NCBI GenBank assembly: GCA_018268995.1
Contig: JAFDVL010000057.1
Coordinates: 1 to 64,000 of the forward strand
Source of the DNA: Acidobacteriota bacterium
GTDB lineage: Bacteria; Acidobacteriota; Blastocatellia; RBC074
DNA length: 64,000 nucleotides
Direction of reading: 5' to 3'
The position numbers and the translations under genes are program-made. The notes under the pieces were generated by a model. It ran no database searches. It was not told the DNA's origin and worked only from the letters and a program-made list of their open reading frames with translations. This document shows positions 24,475 through 32,820 of the stretch, piece by piece (positions within the stretch are counted from its first letter, which is position 1; every line of letters starts with the position of its first letter).

Positions 24475-25197
24475 ATGACTGAAACGTACGCTAAAACCCG
24501 CCTGTTGATGATTGATGACGATTTGAAGCTGTGTCGTTTAGTGAAAGATTACCTGGAGCCGATGGGCTACGAGGTTGAAAGCGCGCACACCGGGCCGCAA
24601 GGCTTGGAAAAGATTCCGAACGGAAACTATCAAGCGGTGATTCTGGATGTGATGTTGCCGGGGATGGATGGCTTTGAAGTGTTGCGTAACATTCGGCGAA
24701 TTTCGACGGTTCCAGTGTTGATGCTGACCGCGCTCGGCGATGAATCGGATCGCATCGTAGGGCTGGAAATCGGTGCCGATGATTATTTGCCGAAGACGTT
24801 TTCAACGCGCGAATTGCTGGCCCGTTTGCGTGCCGTCACGCGACGCTCAACGATGACAGCACAGCAATTGCAAGCGGCCAACAATGACGAGGAAATTGTT
24901 GTGAATGATTTACGCCTCAATGTGGCTGCGCGGAAGGCTATGCTCAATGAGCAACCACTGATCCTGACTTCGCTTGAATTCGATTTGCTTTGTTCCCTGG
25001 CTCGTGCGGCGGATCGAGTGTTAAGCCGCGAGCAGTTGCTGGATGAAGTGAATGGCCGCGATTACGAAGTCTTTGATCGTTCGATTGATGTGCATATTTC
25101 ACTGCTGCGCCGTAAGCTTGGGGATGACCCAAAAAGCCCGAAATTTATTAAGACTGTCCGCTCGGTTGGATATGTGCTGATGCGTAAGGATGAGTAA
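24475..25197 (+). CDS. cpxR: OmpR/CpxR-family response regulator
   Basis: 240 residues. Receiver domain with acidic pair DDD (14-16), phospho-acceptor Asp58 in VILDVMLPG, and the lysine motif LPKTFS (Lys107), where Thr108 stands in place of the usual Pro. The C-terminal winged-helix DNA-binding domain ends in VHISLLRRKLGDDPKSPK and TVRSVGYVL, typical of OmpR regulators. The symbol reflects the CpxR-like sequence style and the Spy-like target genes, not proof of orthology. Followed 20 bases later by the kinase gene. Likely binds the GTTAAGG/GTAAA boxes upstream of itself and of the Spy-like operon. Confidence 0.85.
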   Translation: MTETYAKTRLLMIDDDLKLCRLVKDYLEPMGYEVESAHTGPQGLEKIPNGNYQAVILDVMLPGMDGFEVLRNIRRISTVPVLMLTALGDESDRIVGLEIGADDYLPKTFSTRELLARLRAVTRRSTMTAQQLQAANNDEEIVVNDLRLNVAARKAMLNEQPLILTSLEFDLLCSLARAADRVLSREQLLDEVNGRDYEVFDRSIDVHISLLRRKLGDDPKSPKFIKTVRSVGYVLMRKDE

Positions 25198-25217
25198 GAT
25201 TTTCCGGCCTTTGATGT

Positions 25218-26627
25218 ATGCGCTTATCTTTATTCACTAAAATCCTGTTGTGGTTTTTCCTGAACGTGCTTGTTTCGGGGCTGGTGCTGATCATCTTTTT
25301 CAGCCAGCAAGTACCATCCGTCACGCGCATCTTTGGTGAATCCAGCAATGGCATCAGAGCCGTAGCGCAACTTATCACTTCAGAAATACGCGAAAAGACG
25401 AAGGCTGAACGCGATGCCATTTTGCAACGCTATGCTGAAGCCTATCAGGTAGAGCTTCTGCTTTATACCAGTGCGGGCGAGAAACTGGCGGGCAAAGAAG
25501 TAGATTTGCCGAAAGAAGTCATGCAGCAAATCACCGCGCCGCCGCCCATGCGTCCACCGCCTCCGGGCGGCAATTTACCGCCACGCCCTCCGCCTTTTCC
25601 TGTGCATCTGCTTCAAACAAAAAATCCTGTGCGGTATTGGGCTGTAGTGCGGATTCCAGTGTACGAGAAAGGGCAGGTTGAGGAAACGAAGAGCAGTTTG
25701 ATTGCCTCGTCAGAATTGCGTTCGGGCAATGGTCTGTTTTTTGACTTGCGGCCCTGGGTGATGGTGGCAATTGCGATGTTTGTGCTTTCGATCATTCTCT
25801 GGATTCCGTTTGTGCGCAGCCTGACCACTTCCATCAAGCAGCTCACAACGGTGACAGAGCAGATTGCTGAAGAAAATTTTGCCGTTCGGGTAAATGAAAA
25901 TCGCAATGATGAACTTGGGCGATTGGGGAAAGCCATCAACCATTTGGCTACGCGACTGTCAGGCTTTGTTCACGGACAAAAGCGATTTCTGGGCGACATC
26001 TCGCACGAATTGAACTCGCCGCTTGCTCGCATGCAATTTGCGCTGAGTATTTTGGAAAATCGAGTCGAACCAAATGCGCGCAGCTACGTGGCCGATGTGC
26101 AGGAAGAGGTCACATTGATGACCCGGCTGGTGAGCGAATTACTAGCCTATTCAAAAGCGGGCATCAAGCAAAGCGAAATTAAATTGGAGCCGGTAAACGT
26201 CCATTCCCTTGTCCGGCAAGTCGTCGCCCGCGAAGCCGCAACTCATCCTCATATTCGCAACGAAGTCGCGTCCGAAGTTCAAGTGCTGGCACAATCTGAG
26301 TTGCTGGGGCGGGCCTTAGGAAATGTGATCCGTAATGCCGTTCGTTATGCCGGGCCTACAATGCCGATCATCATTCAGTCCCAATCACAGGGCACACACG
26401 TAAAAATTTGCATTGCGGATGGGGGCGCTGGCGTGCCGGAAGAAGCTTTGAGCCAACTCTTCGATCCATTTTTCAGACTTGAATCGGATCGCGCGCGGGA
26501 AACGGGTGGTTCCGGGCTAGGCTTGGCCATTGTCAAAACCTGCGTCGAAGCTTGTCAGGGAACCGTTAGCGCCCGCAATCGTCTGCCAAATGGATTGGAA
26601 ATTGTTATTACCTTAGCCGCTGCCTGA
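25218..26627 (+). CDS. cpxA: CpxA-like sensor histidine kinase with proline-rich sensor loop
   Basis: 469 residues. Transmembrane helix 1 about 8-30, a periplasmic part of about 150 residues, transmembrane helix 2 about 180-200, HAMP (SLTTSIKQLTTVTEQIAEEN), HisKA with His263 in GDISHELNSPLARM, then HATPase boxes (GNVIRNAVRYAG, IADGGAGVPEE, GGSGLGLAIVK). The periplasmic loop holds a striking proline block (107-128, PPPMRPPPPGGNLPPRPPPF). Spy/CpxP-like proteins encoded nearby could dock on this sensor. Transcribed with the response regulator. Assignment as a histidine kinase is certain; the Cpx label is by analogy. Confidence 0.88.
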   Translation: MRLSLFTKILLWFFLNVLVSGLVLIIFFSQQVPSVTRIFGESSNGIRAVAQLITSEIREKTKAERDAILQRYAEAYQVELLLYTSAGEKLAGKEVDLPKEVMQQITAPPPMRPPPPGGNLPPRPPPFPVHLLQTKNPVRYWAVVRIPVYEKGQVEETKSSLIASSELRSGNGLFFDLRPWVMVAIAMFVLSIILWIPFVRSLTTSIKQLTTVTEQIAEENFAVRVNENRNDELGRLGKAINHLATRLSGFVHGQKRFLGDISHELNSPLARMQFALSILENRVEPNARSYVADVQEEVTLMTRLVSELLAYSKAGIKQSEIKLEPVNVHSLVRQVVAREAATHPHIRNEVASEVQVLAQSELLGRALGNVIRNAVRYAGPTMPIIIQSQSQGTHVKICIADGGAGVPEEALSQLFDPFFRLESDRARETGGSGLGLAIVKTCVEACQGTVSARNRLPNGLEIVITLAAA

Positions 26628-26689
26628 AATCCTTTTTCTTTCTTGCCCTGCCTTGCTTCCAACCGATGGCACATCGCAGGTTTCATCCT

Positions 26690-26805
26690 TTGCATTTTGC
26701 CAAAGCACTATTTGCACATTGCATTTTGCCAAACCGTGTCAATTGCCGCGAATTTGTTGCGAATTGTGCGACGCGGCGACAAATTCTCTCTTGCGAACCT
26801 CGCAA
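26690..26805. promoter_or_regulatory. Repeat-rich upstream region, candidate activator sites
   Basis: This 335-base gap has no convincing gene. TTGCATTTTGCCAAA occurs twice (26690-26704 and 26719-26733, 29 bases apart), and TTGCGA-ACC-TCGCAA is a perfect palindrome at 26791-26805. They lie 100-210 bases upstream of a sigma-54 promoter, the usual place for enhancer sites. Confidence 0.4.
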
Positions 26806-26901
26806 TCATTTTGCAAATCGCCAGCATCTACGCCTCTTTCAGAAAGCCTGAAAATGGGATTACATCTTTTCTCGCAAGGAGTTAGCTTCTGGTGAGTGGT
26901 T

Positions 26902-26917
26902 TGGCACACAAGCTGCA
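26902..26917 (+). promoter_or_regulatory. Sigma-54 (-24/-12) promoter
   Basis: TTGGCACACAAGCTGCAA: GG at 26903-26904 and GC at 26915-26916 have exactly ten bases between them, and TGGCAC is the ideal -24 element. The predicted start near 26928 gives a 35-base leader to the next ATG, with GGAG before it. Confidence 0.7.
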
Positions 26918-26962
26918 ATGGTGACGGTGCAGGTTTACTAAAAATCGGAGAAAAAATTCGCT

Positions 26963-27700
26963 ATGCTCTACACGCCAAGTCTTCGCACCAAAAATATTGA
27001 TGCTCCATTGTGGGGAATGACGCCGCTTCCGAAGATTCAAACTTCGGTCTTTACCAAAGAACTGCGGCATCGTTCGGTGATTTCTTATCAGGTGCCAAGT
27101 GAACGGATTCGCGATCTGGTTCCGGTTGAGTTTGATTTGGCTGGTACGACTTTGCTGACAATTGAATCGTTCTTGGATTGCGGGCGCACGAACTTTGAGC
27201 AAACGAATTATCGTTTTCACGTCAGCCTGAACGGCAAGCCTTGCAGCTGGTTATTGGGCACATCTTTGGGATCGCTGTCTGGCGTTACGGCGCGGCATTT
27301 GTATCCGCTGCCGTGGCATTTGAGCGCGATGGAATTTCAAGTCGCATTGGATCCAAGCAGCGACAAGTACAAACGCTATCGCCTGAGCAGCCAAAGTCAG
27401 TGGGCCAATGCGGATTGGGAAATTCTTGATACGGGAACCTCTTTACTAGGTGAGAAAAACATCGAAGTCACAGATTATTTTGTGCGTCGAGATGGCGAAA
27501 TCGGGAGTTATCAAACGATTTACAAATCCGTGGGCGCTACACAAGGAAAATTGAAAACAGGACGCTGCGATTTGCTGGGATCGTTGGGAATCTTAAGCAG
27601 CGATGAACTTGCCTCCCCCGCTTGTGTGGCGTTACAACGGGCCGGCAGTTGTGAAATTAAACCCGCTGCCTGTTCGGCAAATGTGCGATTAGCCGCATAA
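26963..27700 (+). CDS. DUF2071/acetoacetate-decarboxylase-like protein (tentative)
   Basis: 245-residue soluble protein with no signal peptide. Segments such as VISYQVPSERIRDLVPVEFD, LTIESFLDCG and WLLGTSLGSLSGVTARHLY, and a later WANADWEILDTG, suggest the beta-barrel acetoacetate-decarboxylase-like fold of DUF2071 proteins, but the match is from memory and partial. The C-terminal about 25 residues are Cys/Ala-rich. GGAG lies upstream of the ATG. It is the only gene directly behind a good sigma-54 promoter and lies just ahead of an NtrB/NtrC-like pair, which suggests nitrogen- or stress-linked expression. No reaction can be named. Confidence 0.6.
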   Translation: MLYTPSLRTKNIDAPLWGMTPLPKIQTSVFTKELRHRSVISYQVPSERIRDLVPVEFDLAGTTLLTIESFLDCGRTNFEQTNYRFHVSLNGKPCSWLLGTSLGSLSGVTARHLYPLPWHLSAMEFQVALDPSSDKYKRYRLSSQSQWANADWEILDTGTSLLGEKNIEVTDYFVRRDGEIGSYQTIYKSVGATQGKLKTGRCDLLGSLGILSSDELASPACVALQRAGSCEIKPAACSANVRLAA

Positions 27701-27874
27701 GTGCAGCGAAGAGGATTTATCGCTTTCTTTCAATGTAGCGCGAATTGCCTAGCGGGGTAAGCAGCAACCCGGTTGCCAGAAGTCAAATCACAAACGCCGG
27801 CAACAGAGAAGCACCGCTAATAATTCGCGCTATTACCTTTTTTCCTGCCATTGCCAACCTGAATCTTTACTGTC

Positions 27875-29641
27875 ATGTTTACTGGCATGCTGCTCACCAT
27901 TCTGCTGGCGTCATTGGTCTTGACCCTGGCGCTGGGTTTTTACGTCATCATCACGGCACCGGATGAAGCCATCAATCGCACATTTGGCAGCTTCATCGGA
28001 ATGATGATTTTGTGGATTGTCAAAGACCTCGCGTTCTGGGGCTTTCACAAAGATGACGAGAATGTGGTCTGGTGGGGCATTGTCAGCTTTATCATTGGCA
28101 TTGGGCTACAAATTGCCCTGCTCTTATTTGCCGAAGTGTTTCCCGAAAACGCGCGCCCACGCTGGAATCGAATTCTCTTTTTGTCTTCGCCCCTGGTGGT
28201 TCTCTTGCCAATGCTTTTTATGGGGATGATGTGGGAGCGCATTGGTTTTGCGCACGGCGATTTTCATATCAAGCTGAAACCTGCCGCCTATGTTTTTGGC
28301 GCTTACAACTTTGTCCTGCTCACGATTGGGATCGCGCAACTCATCGGCAAATATCGCAAATACAAAGGCACATTGTGGGGCCAGCAATTAGCCTCCATTA
28401 TTTTGGGTGTGATTGCGACAGGGGCGCTAATTGTGCCTGCCGGAAACCTGCTGCCTTCGGTCGGAGTTTATACATTTCTGCCCTTCAGTTCAGTGTTCAT
28501 CGTGGCGGGAACGCTGATTTATGCCTATGCAATCACGAACTTCAAACTTTTCTCTTTGCAAACAGCACTAGACCAACTGCGGCTTTTTCCGATCACGTAC
28601 AAAATCACAATTGCCACCGCGCTGGTCAGTTTGCTGGGCTTTTTTTTGCTGCAAGTGCCCGTCGCAATCTGGGCTTTTAGTCCAGCTGATCCAGGCTGGA
28701 AAAAGTTTCTGATCTTTGCCCCAATTGCCGGATTGGTTCCATCGCTGATTTTGATTCTGGTGATCGTCAAAATCCTTTCGCGGCCCCTGCGTGATTTGAC
28801 CGAAAAAACGCTGGAAGTGGCGCGGGGCAGCTACGGCGCGCAGATCGAACTGACGAGCAATGATGAATTGGGCGTGCTGGCGAAAAGCTTTAATTCGATG
28901 AGCCGACAAATGGCGACGGATATTGCGCAGCTCAAAGAAATCAATCAGGCGCTGATTCGCACAGAAAAGCTTGCTACTGCAGGCACGTTGGCAACGGGCG
29001 TCGCGCACGAAGTGAATAATCCGCTGGCTTCAATTTCGTCGTTGGTGCAATCTCTGTTGGGACGCACAGAACAGGAACGGGATCGCGAAACATTGCGCTT
29101 GATTCTTTCGCAGATTACCCGCATTTCAAATGTGCTGCGCAGCCTGATGGATTTCGCCCGCCCTCAGACGCCCACACGCGCGGCGACGGATTTGAATCAG
29201 GTGCTGGCGAAAAGCGTTGAGCTGGCGCGCTTCGACAAACGATTTAAGCAATTGGATGTGCAACTGGATTTTATGCCGCAGTTGCCCTTGCTCCTGATTG
29301 ACGCGGATCAGATGCAACAAGTATTTTTGAATTTATTGCTCAACGCGCGCGACGCAATTGACGAGCGCAACGACGATGGCCACAGTGGAGAGATTCGGGT
29401 TGTTACCTGTTTGCGCAACCACGAAGTCATTGCCGAAATTTCTGACAACGGCATTGGCATCGCACCGGAAAATGTGAACCGCGTCTTTGATCCTTTTTTC
29501 TCGACGAAAACCGGCGGCAAAGGCACCGGGCTGGGCCTGGCCGTCAGTCACAGCATTGTTGCCGCACACGGAGGCCGCATCAGCATTGCGCCGAAAGAGC
29601 AGGGAACTACTGTGACAATCGCTTTTCCCGAAGCTGTATGA
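27875..29641 (+). CDS. NtrB-type histidine kinase with multi-helix membrane sensor
   Basis: 588 residues. The N-terminal about 300 residues hold eight or so hydrophobic helices (two in 5-27 and 38-58, others near 65-88, 101-119, 140-158, 172-222, 243-265 and 279-300), like the 7TM-type kinase sensors. HAMP follows (RPLRDLTEKTLEVARGSYGA), then HisKA with His378 in ATGVAHEVNNPLASI, and an HATPase with NLLLNARDAIDE, ISDNGIGI and GKGTGLGLAVSHSI. The HEVNNPL motif and GTGLGL box are those of NtrB-class kinases that pair with sigma-54 regulators. Its TGA overlaps the ATG of the next gene, so partner identity is clear. No clear ribosome site at the start; an ATG four codons on is possible. Confidence 0.88.
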   Translation: MFTGMLLTILLASLVLTLALGFYVIITAPDEAINRTFGSFIGMMILWIVKDLAFWGFHKDDENVVWWGIVSFIIGIGLQIALLLFAEVFPENARPRWNRILFLSSPLVVLLPMLFMGMMWERIGFAHGDFHIKLKPAAYVFGAYNFVLLTIGIAQLIGKYRKYKGTLWGQQLASIILGVIATGALIVPAGNLLPSVGVYTFLPFSSVFIVAGTLIYAYAITNFKLFSLQTALDQLRLFPITYKITIATALVSLLGFFLLQVPVAIWAFSPADPGWKKFLIFAPIAGLVPSLILILVIVKILSRPLRDLTEKTLEVARGSYGAQIELTSNDELGVLAKSFNSMSRQMATDIAQLKEINQALIRTEKLATAGTLATGVAHEVNNPLASISSLVQSLLGRTEQERDRETLRLILSQITRISNVLRSLMDFARPQTPTRAATDLNQVLAKSVELARFDKRFKQLDVQLDFMPQLPLLLIDADQMQQVFLNLLLNARDAIDERNDDGHSGEIRVVTCLRNHEVIAEISDNGIGIAPENVNRVFDPFFSTKTGGKGTGLGLAVSHSIVAAHGGRISIAPKEQGTTVTIAFPEAV

Positions 29642-30981
29642 CTCAACCAACGATTCTCATTGTCGAAGACGAAGACCTGATGTGCGGCATCATTGCCGGC
29701 TTGTTGACAGACGCGGGTTACCGCGTTGTCACTGCGGCTGACGCCGACGCGGGGCTGAATTTGTTCACCACCGAAGCACCGGATTTGACGATCAGCGACA
29801 TCAACATTGGGCGTGTAGATGGGCTGACATTGCTGGATCGCATCAAACAGGTGGATGCGGATGCGGTGGTGGTCATGATCACTGCTTATTCCTCCGTCGA
29901 AACCGCCGTGGCTGCGCTGCGCAAAGGGGCTTACGATTACATCACCAAGCCATTCATCAACGAAGACCTGTTGCAGACGGTCAAAAATGCGCTGCGCCAA
30001 CGCGAGCTGTTTCGCGAAAATCATTACCTGCGCCGTGAATTAAAGGCACGCTACAACTTCGACAATATCATTGGGCGTTCTGACGCGTTGACGGGTATTT
30101 TTCGCCTGATTGAGAAGATTGCCGCGACCAGCAGCAGTGTTTTAATCCAGGGCGAATCTGGCACTGGCAAAGAAGTCATCGCCCGCGCGATTCATTACAA
30201 CAGCCCGCGTGCCGATAAGCCGTTCATCGCGATTAACTGTGGAGCCTTGCCAGAAAACCTGCTTGAATCTGAATTGTTCGGCTATGTCAAAGGCGCGTTT
30301 ACGGGAGCAAATGCGAACAAGATCGGCTTGCTTCGTGCTGCGAATGGCGGGACTTTGTTTTTAGATGAAGTGGGCGAAATGCCTGCCGCGTTACAGGTCA
30401 AACTGTTGCGCGCTTTGCAGGAACGTGAGGTGACACCGCTGGGAGCGACGAAGCCCGAATCGTTTGATGCACGTGTGATTGCCGCGACGAATCGTAGTCT
30501 GGAAGAGGAAGTCAATCAGGGACGCTTTCGCGAAGATTTATTTTATCGTTTGAGCGTCATCGGCTTTACGTTGCCGCCGCTGCGGGATCGCCGCGAAGAT
30601 ATTCCGTTGCTGGCGCGATACTTCGTCAGGAAGTTCTGTCAGGAACAGGGCGTGCCTGAAAAGAAAGTCAGCGACGAAGCAATGCAACGGCTCATCAACT
30701 ATGGTTGGCGCGGCAATGTGCGTGAATTGCAAAATGCGATGGAACGGGCGGTGACGCTCAGTGAAGACCAGATAGAAATTATTCATTTGCCCCCCAAAGT
30801 GAATGACGCTAATATCGGCACCCGTGATTTGACGGGTCAAACCGTGACGCTGGAAGAACTGGAACGCCGTTACATCCTCGATATTTTAGCCCGCGAGGAG
30901 GATGATAAAATCCGAACCGCGGATTTGCTCGGCATTGACCTTTCAACGCTTTACCGTAAACTCAAACGGTACGGACGATAA
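29638..30981 (+). CDS. NtrC-family sigma-54-dependent response regulator
   Basis: 447 residues. Receiver domain with Asp54 in ISDINIG and Lys in ITKPF; AAA+ domain with Walker A GESGTGKE (172-179), the sigma-54 contact loop GAFTGA (219-224), Walker B GTLFLDEVGEM and the arginine-finger region FREDLFYRL; and a C-terminal Fis-type helix-turn-helix (RTADLLGIDLSTLYRKLKRY). All parts are intact. The start overlaps the kinase stop (ATGA). A likely target is the sigma-54 promoter at 26902-26917, 2.7 kb upstream, whose leader region holds repeated motifs. The physiological signal is unknown. Confidence 0.92.
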   Translation: MTQPTILIVEDEDLMCGIIAGLLTDAGYRVVTAADADAGLNLFTTEAPDLTISDINIGRVDGLTLLDRIKQVDADAVVVMITAYSSVETAVAALRKGAYDYITKPFINEDLLQTVKNALRQRELFRENHYLRRELKARYNFDNIIGRSDALTGIFRLIEKIAATSSSVLIQGESGTGKEVIARAIHYNSPRADKPFIAINCGALPENLLESELFGYVKGAFTGANANKIGLLRAANGGTLFLDEVGEMPAALQVKLLRALQEREVTPLGATKPESFDARVIAATNRSLEEEVNQGRFREDLFYRLSVIGFTLPPLRDRREDIPLLARYFVRKFCQEQGVPEKKVSDEAMQRLINYGWRGNVRELQNAMERAVTLSEDQIEIIHLPPKVNDANIGTRDLTGQTVTLEELERRYILDILAREEDDKIRTADLLGIDLSTLYRKLKRYGR

Positions 30982-31117
30982 TTGCGCCGCGACGACCAAA
31001 TAATTTTTAGGCCCTAATAACCCCCTCTTCATTACTCACCTTTAGCGTCCGTTCGCGGCTCCATACTATTCGTGTTAACCTGTAATCTCGTGGGACAAAA
31101 TTTTGTAGGAGAAAACT

Positions 31118-32743
31118 GTGACTGGACTCAAGAAAATTTCACGGGCGCTGATTAGCGTCTCCAATAAACAAGGCATTATCGAATTCGCCCAAGCGCTTAC
31201 TCGCCATCATATCGAAATTATCTCGACTGGCGGCACGGCCAAATTACTACGTGCATATGAAGTGATTGGGCGTGACGTTTCTGATTTGACGGGCTTTCCC
31301 GAAATGTTTGATGGACGCGTCAAAACGCTGCATCCCAAAGTACATGGCGGTATTTTGTACTTGCGTGACCATGCCGAACATCGGCGGCAGGCGCATAATC
31401 ACAATATTCATCCAATTGATTTGGTCGTGATCAATCTTTATCCATTCCGGGAAACTATCGCCAAGCCGAATGTGTCTCTGGAAGAGGCAATTGAAAATAT
31501 AGACATCGGCGGCCCCGCGATGGTTCGCTCAGCAGCCAAGAATCATCGGGATGTAACTGTGATTGTGGAGCCGGAAGATTATCCGCGAATTATCGAACTA
31601 TTAAATGCCAACGATGGAGCCTTGCCGGAAGACGTTCGCTATGAGTTAGCCGTGAAAGCATATCGCCACACGGCGGCCTATGACCGCGACATTTCACGCT
31701 ACTTGGCGCAGCAATTGCCGGGCGCGGCTGCTTCCAATGAACCACCGGATGAGTTGACCCTTGAACTGAAAAAACGTTCCAGCCTGCGTTATGGCGAGAA
31801 CCCGCACCAGAAGGCGGCCTTATACCAACTGGTGGGAAGTCACGAGCATGGCGTAGCGAATGCTGAACAATTACAGGGCAAAGAACTTTCGTACAACAAT
31901 CTGCTGGATGCGGATGCGGCGTGGAATTTGGCTCTGGAGCTTTATCACGCGCAGTGGCAGGAACTGCAAGCGGGCGGAACTGCATCTGCGAATGCGTTGC
32001 CGCACACCTGTGCCATTATCAAGCATACGAATCCCTGCGGCGTAGGCGTAGGCGCGAAAGCATTGGAGGCGTTCACGAAGGCCAAAGCTACAGACCCTGT
32101 CTCTGCTTTCGGCGGCATCATTGCCTGCACCAAAACCGTAGACGAAGCTGCGGCAGAAGCGATGAGCGAATTGTTTGCCGAAGTTATCATTGCCCCGGAT
32201 TTCACGGCAGACGCCCGGACGATTCTGGCGGCCAAGAAAAATCTGCGCGTGCTACGGATGGGAGAAATTGCCCTGTCACGCGATCCGTATTTTGAATTGC
32301 GTCGCATCAGCGGCGGGATGCTTGTGCAGGAAAGCGATCACGAATTGCTGGATGAAGAGAAATTCCAGATTGTGACCGAACGTAAGCCCACCGAAGCCGA
32401 AATGCGCGGGCTGCGATTTGCCTGGGCGATCTGCAAACACGTCAAATCAAATGCAATTGTCTACGCCAAAGACGATCAATTGGTTGGCGTTGGAGCAGGC
32501 CAAATGTCGCGCGTGGATTCAGTAAAAATTGGCGCGCAAAAAGCACAGTTGTCGTTGACCGGATCAGTGCTGGCTTCAGATGCGTTTTTCCCGTTTCGCG
32601 ATGGAATTGACGAAGCTGCGAAACACGGCATCACAGCCATTATTCAGCCCGGCGGATCGGTGCGGGATCAGGAAGGCATTCAGGCCGCAAATGAGCACGG
32701 CATTGCGATGATCTTCACCGGAATGCGTCACTTCAAACACTAA
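31118..32743 (+). CDS. purH: Bifunctional AICAR formyltransferase/IMP cyclohydrolase
   Basis: Catalyses the last two steps of IMP synthesis: formylation of AICAR with 10-formyl-THF and ring closure to IMP. 541 residues, within the family range. The N-terminal MGS-like cyclohydrolase domain has ALISVSNKQGIIEFA, ISTGGTAKLL, and TGFPEMFDGRVKTLHPKVHG; the formyltransferase half has RYGENPHQKAALY, IIKHTNPCGVGVG, DPVSAFGGIIA, and near the end SDAFFPFRDGIDEAAKHG and IQPGGSVRDQEGIQAANEHG, all strongly conserved. Start is GTG with TAGGAG 6 bases before. A good terminator follows. It stands alone, not in a pur operon. Confidence 0.97.
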   Translation: MTGLKKISRALISVSNKQGIIEFAQALTRHHIEIISTGGTAKLLRAYEVIGRDVSDLTGFPEMFDGRVKTLHPKVHGGILYLRDHAEHRRQAHNHNIHPIDLVVINLYPFRETIAKPNVSLEEAIENIDIGGPAMVRSAAKNHRDVTVIVEPEDYPRIIELLNANDGALPEDVRYELAVKAYRHTAAYDRDISRYLAQQLPGAAASNEPPDELTLELKKRSSLRYGENPHQKAALYQLVGSHEHGVANAEQLQGKELSYNNLLDADAAWNLALELYHAQWQELQAGGTASANALPHTCAIIKHTNPCGVGVGAKALEAFTKAKATDPVSAFGGIIACTKTVDEAAAEAMSELFAEVIIAPDFTADARTILAAKKNLRVLRMGEIALSRDPYFELRRISGGMLVQESDHELLDEEKFQIVTERKPTEAEMRGLRFAWAICKHVKSNAIVYAKDDQLVGVGAGQMSRVDSVKIGAQKAQLSLTGSVLASDAFFPFRDGIDEAAKHGITAIIQPGGSVRDQEGIQAANEHGIAMIFTGMRHFKH

Positions 32744-32760
32744 TCGAATCTGAAAAAGCA

Positions 32761-32806
32761 AGAACCGCAAAGCGAGGAATTCAATCCAGCTTTGCGGTTC
32801 TTTTTA
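32761..32806. terminator. Bidirectional terminator after purH
   Basis: Perfect 13-bp arms 32761-32773 and 32789-32801 around a 15-base loop. TTTTACTTTTT follows on plus and TTGCTTTTTC on minus. It separates purH from the convergent secreted-protein gene. Confidence 0.85.
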
Positions 32807-32820
32807 CTTTTTCTGCCGAT

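Noticed and set aside
26643-26895. Three overlapping 60-80 residue frames after the CpxA-like kinase gene
   Set aside because: All three frames overlap in a region explained by repeated DNA motifs and a promoter; no start signals.
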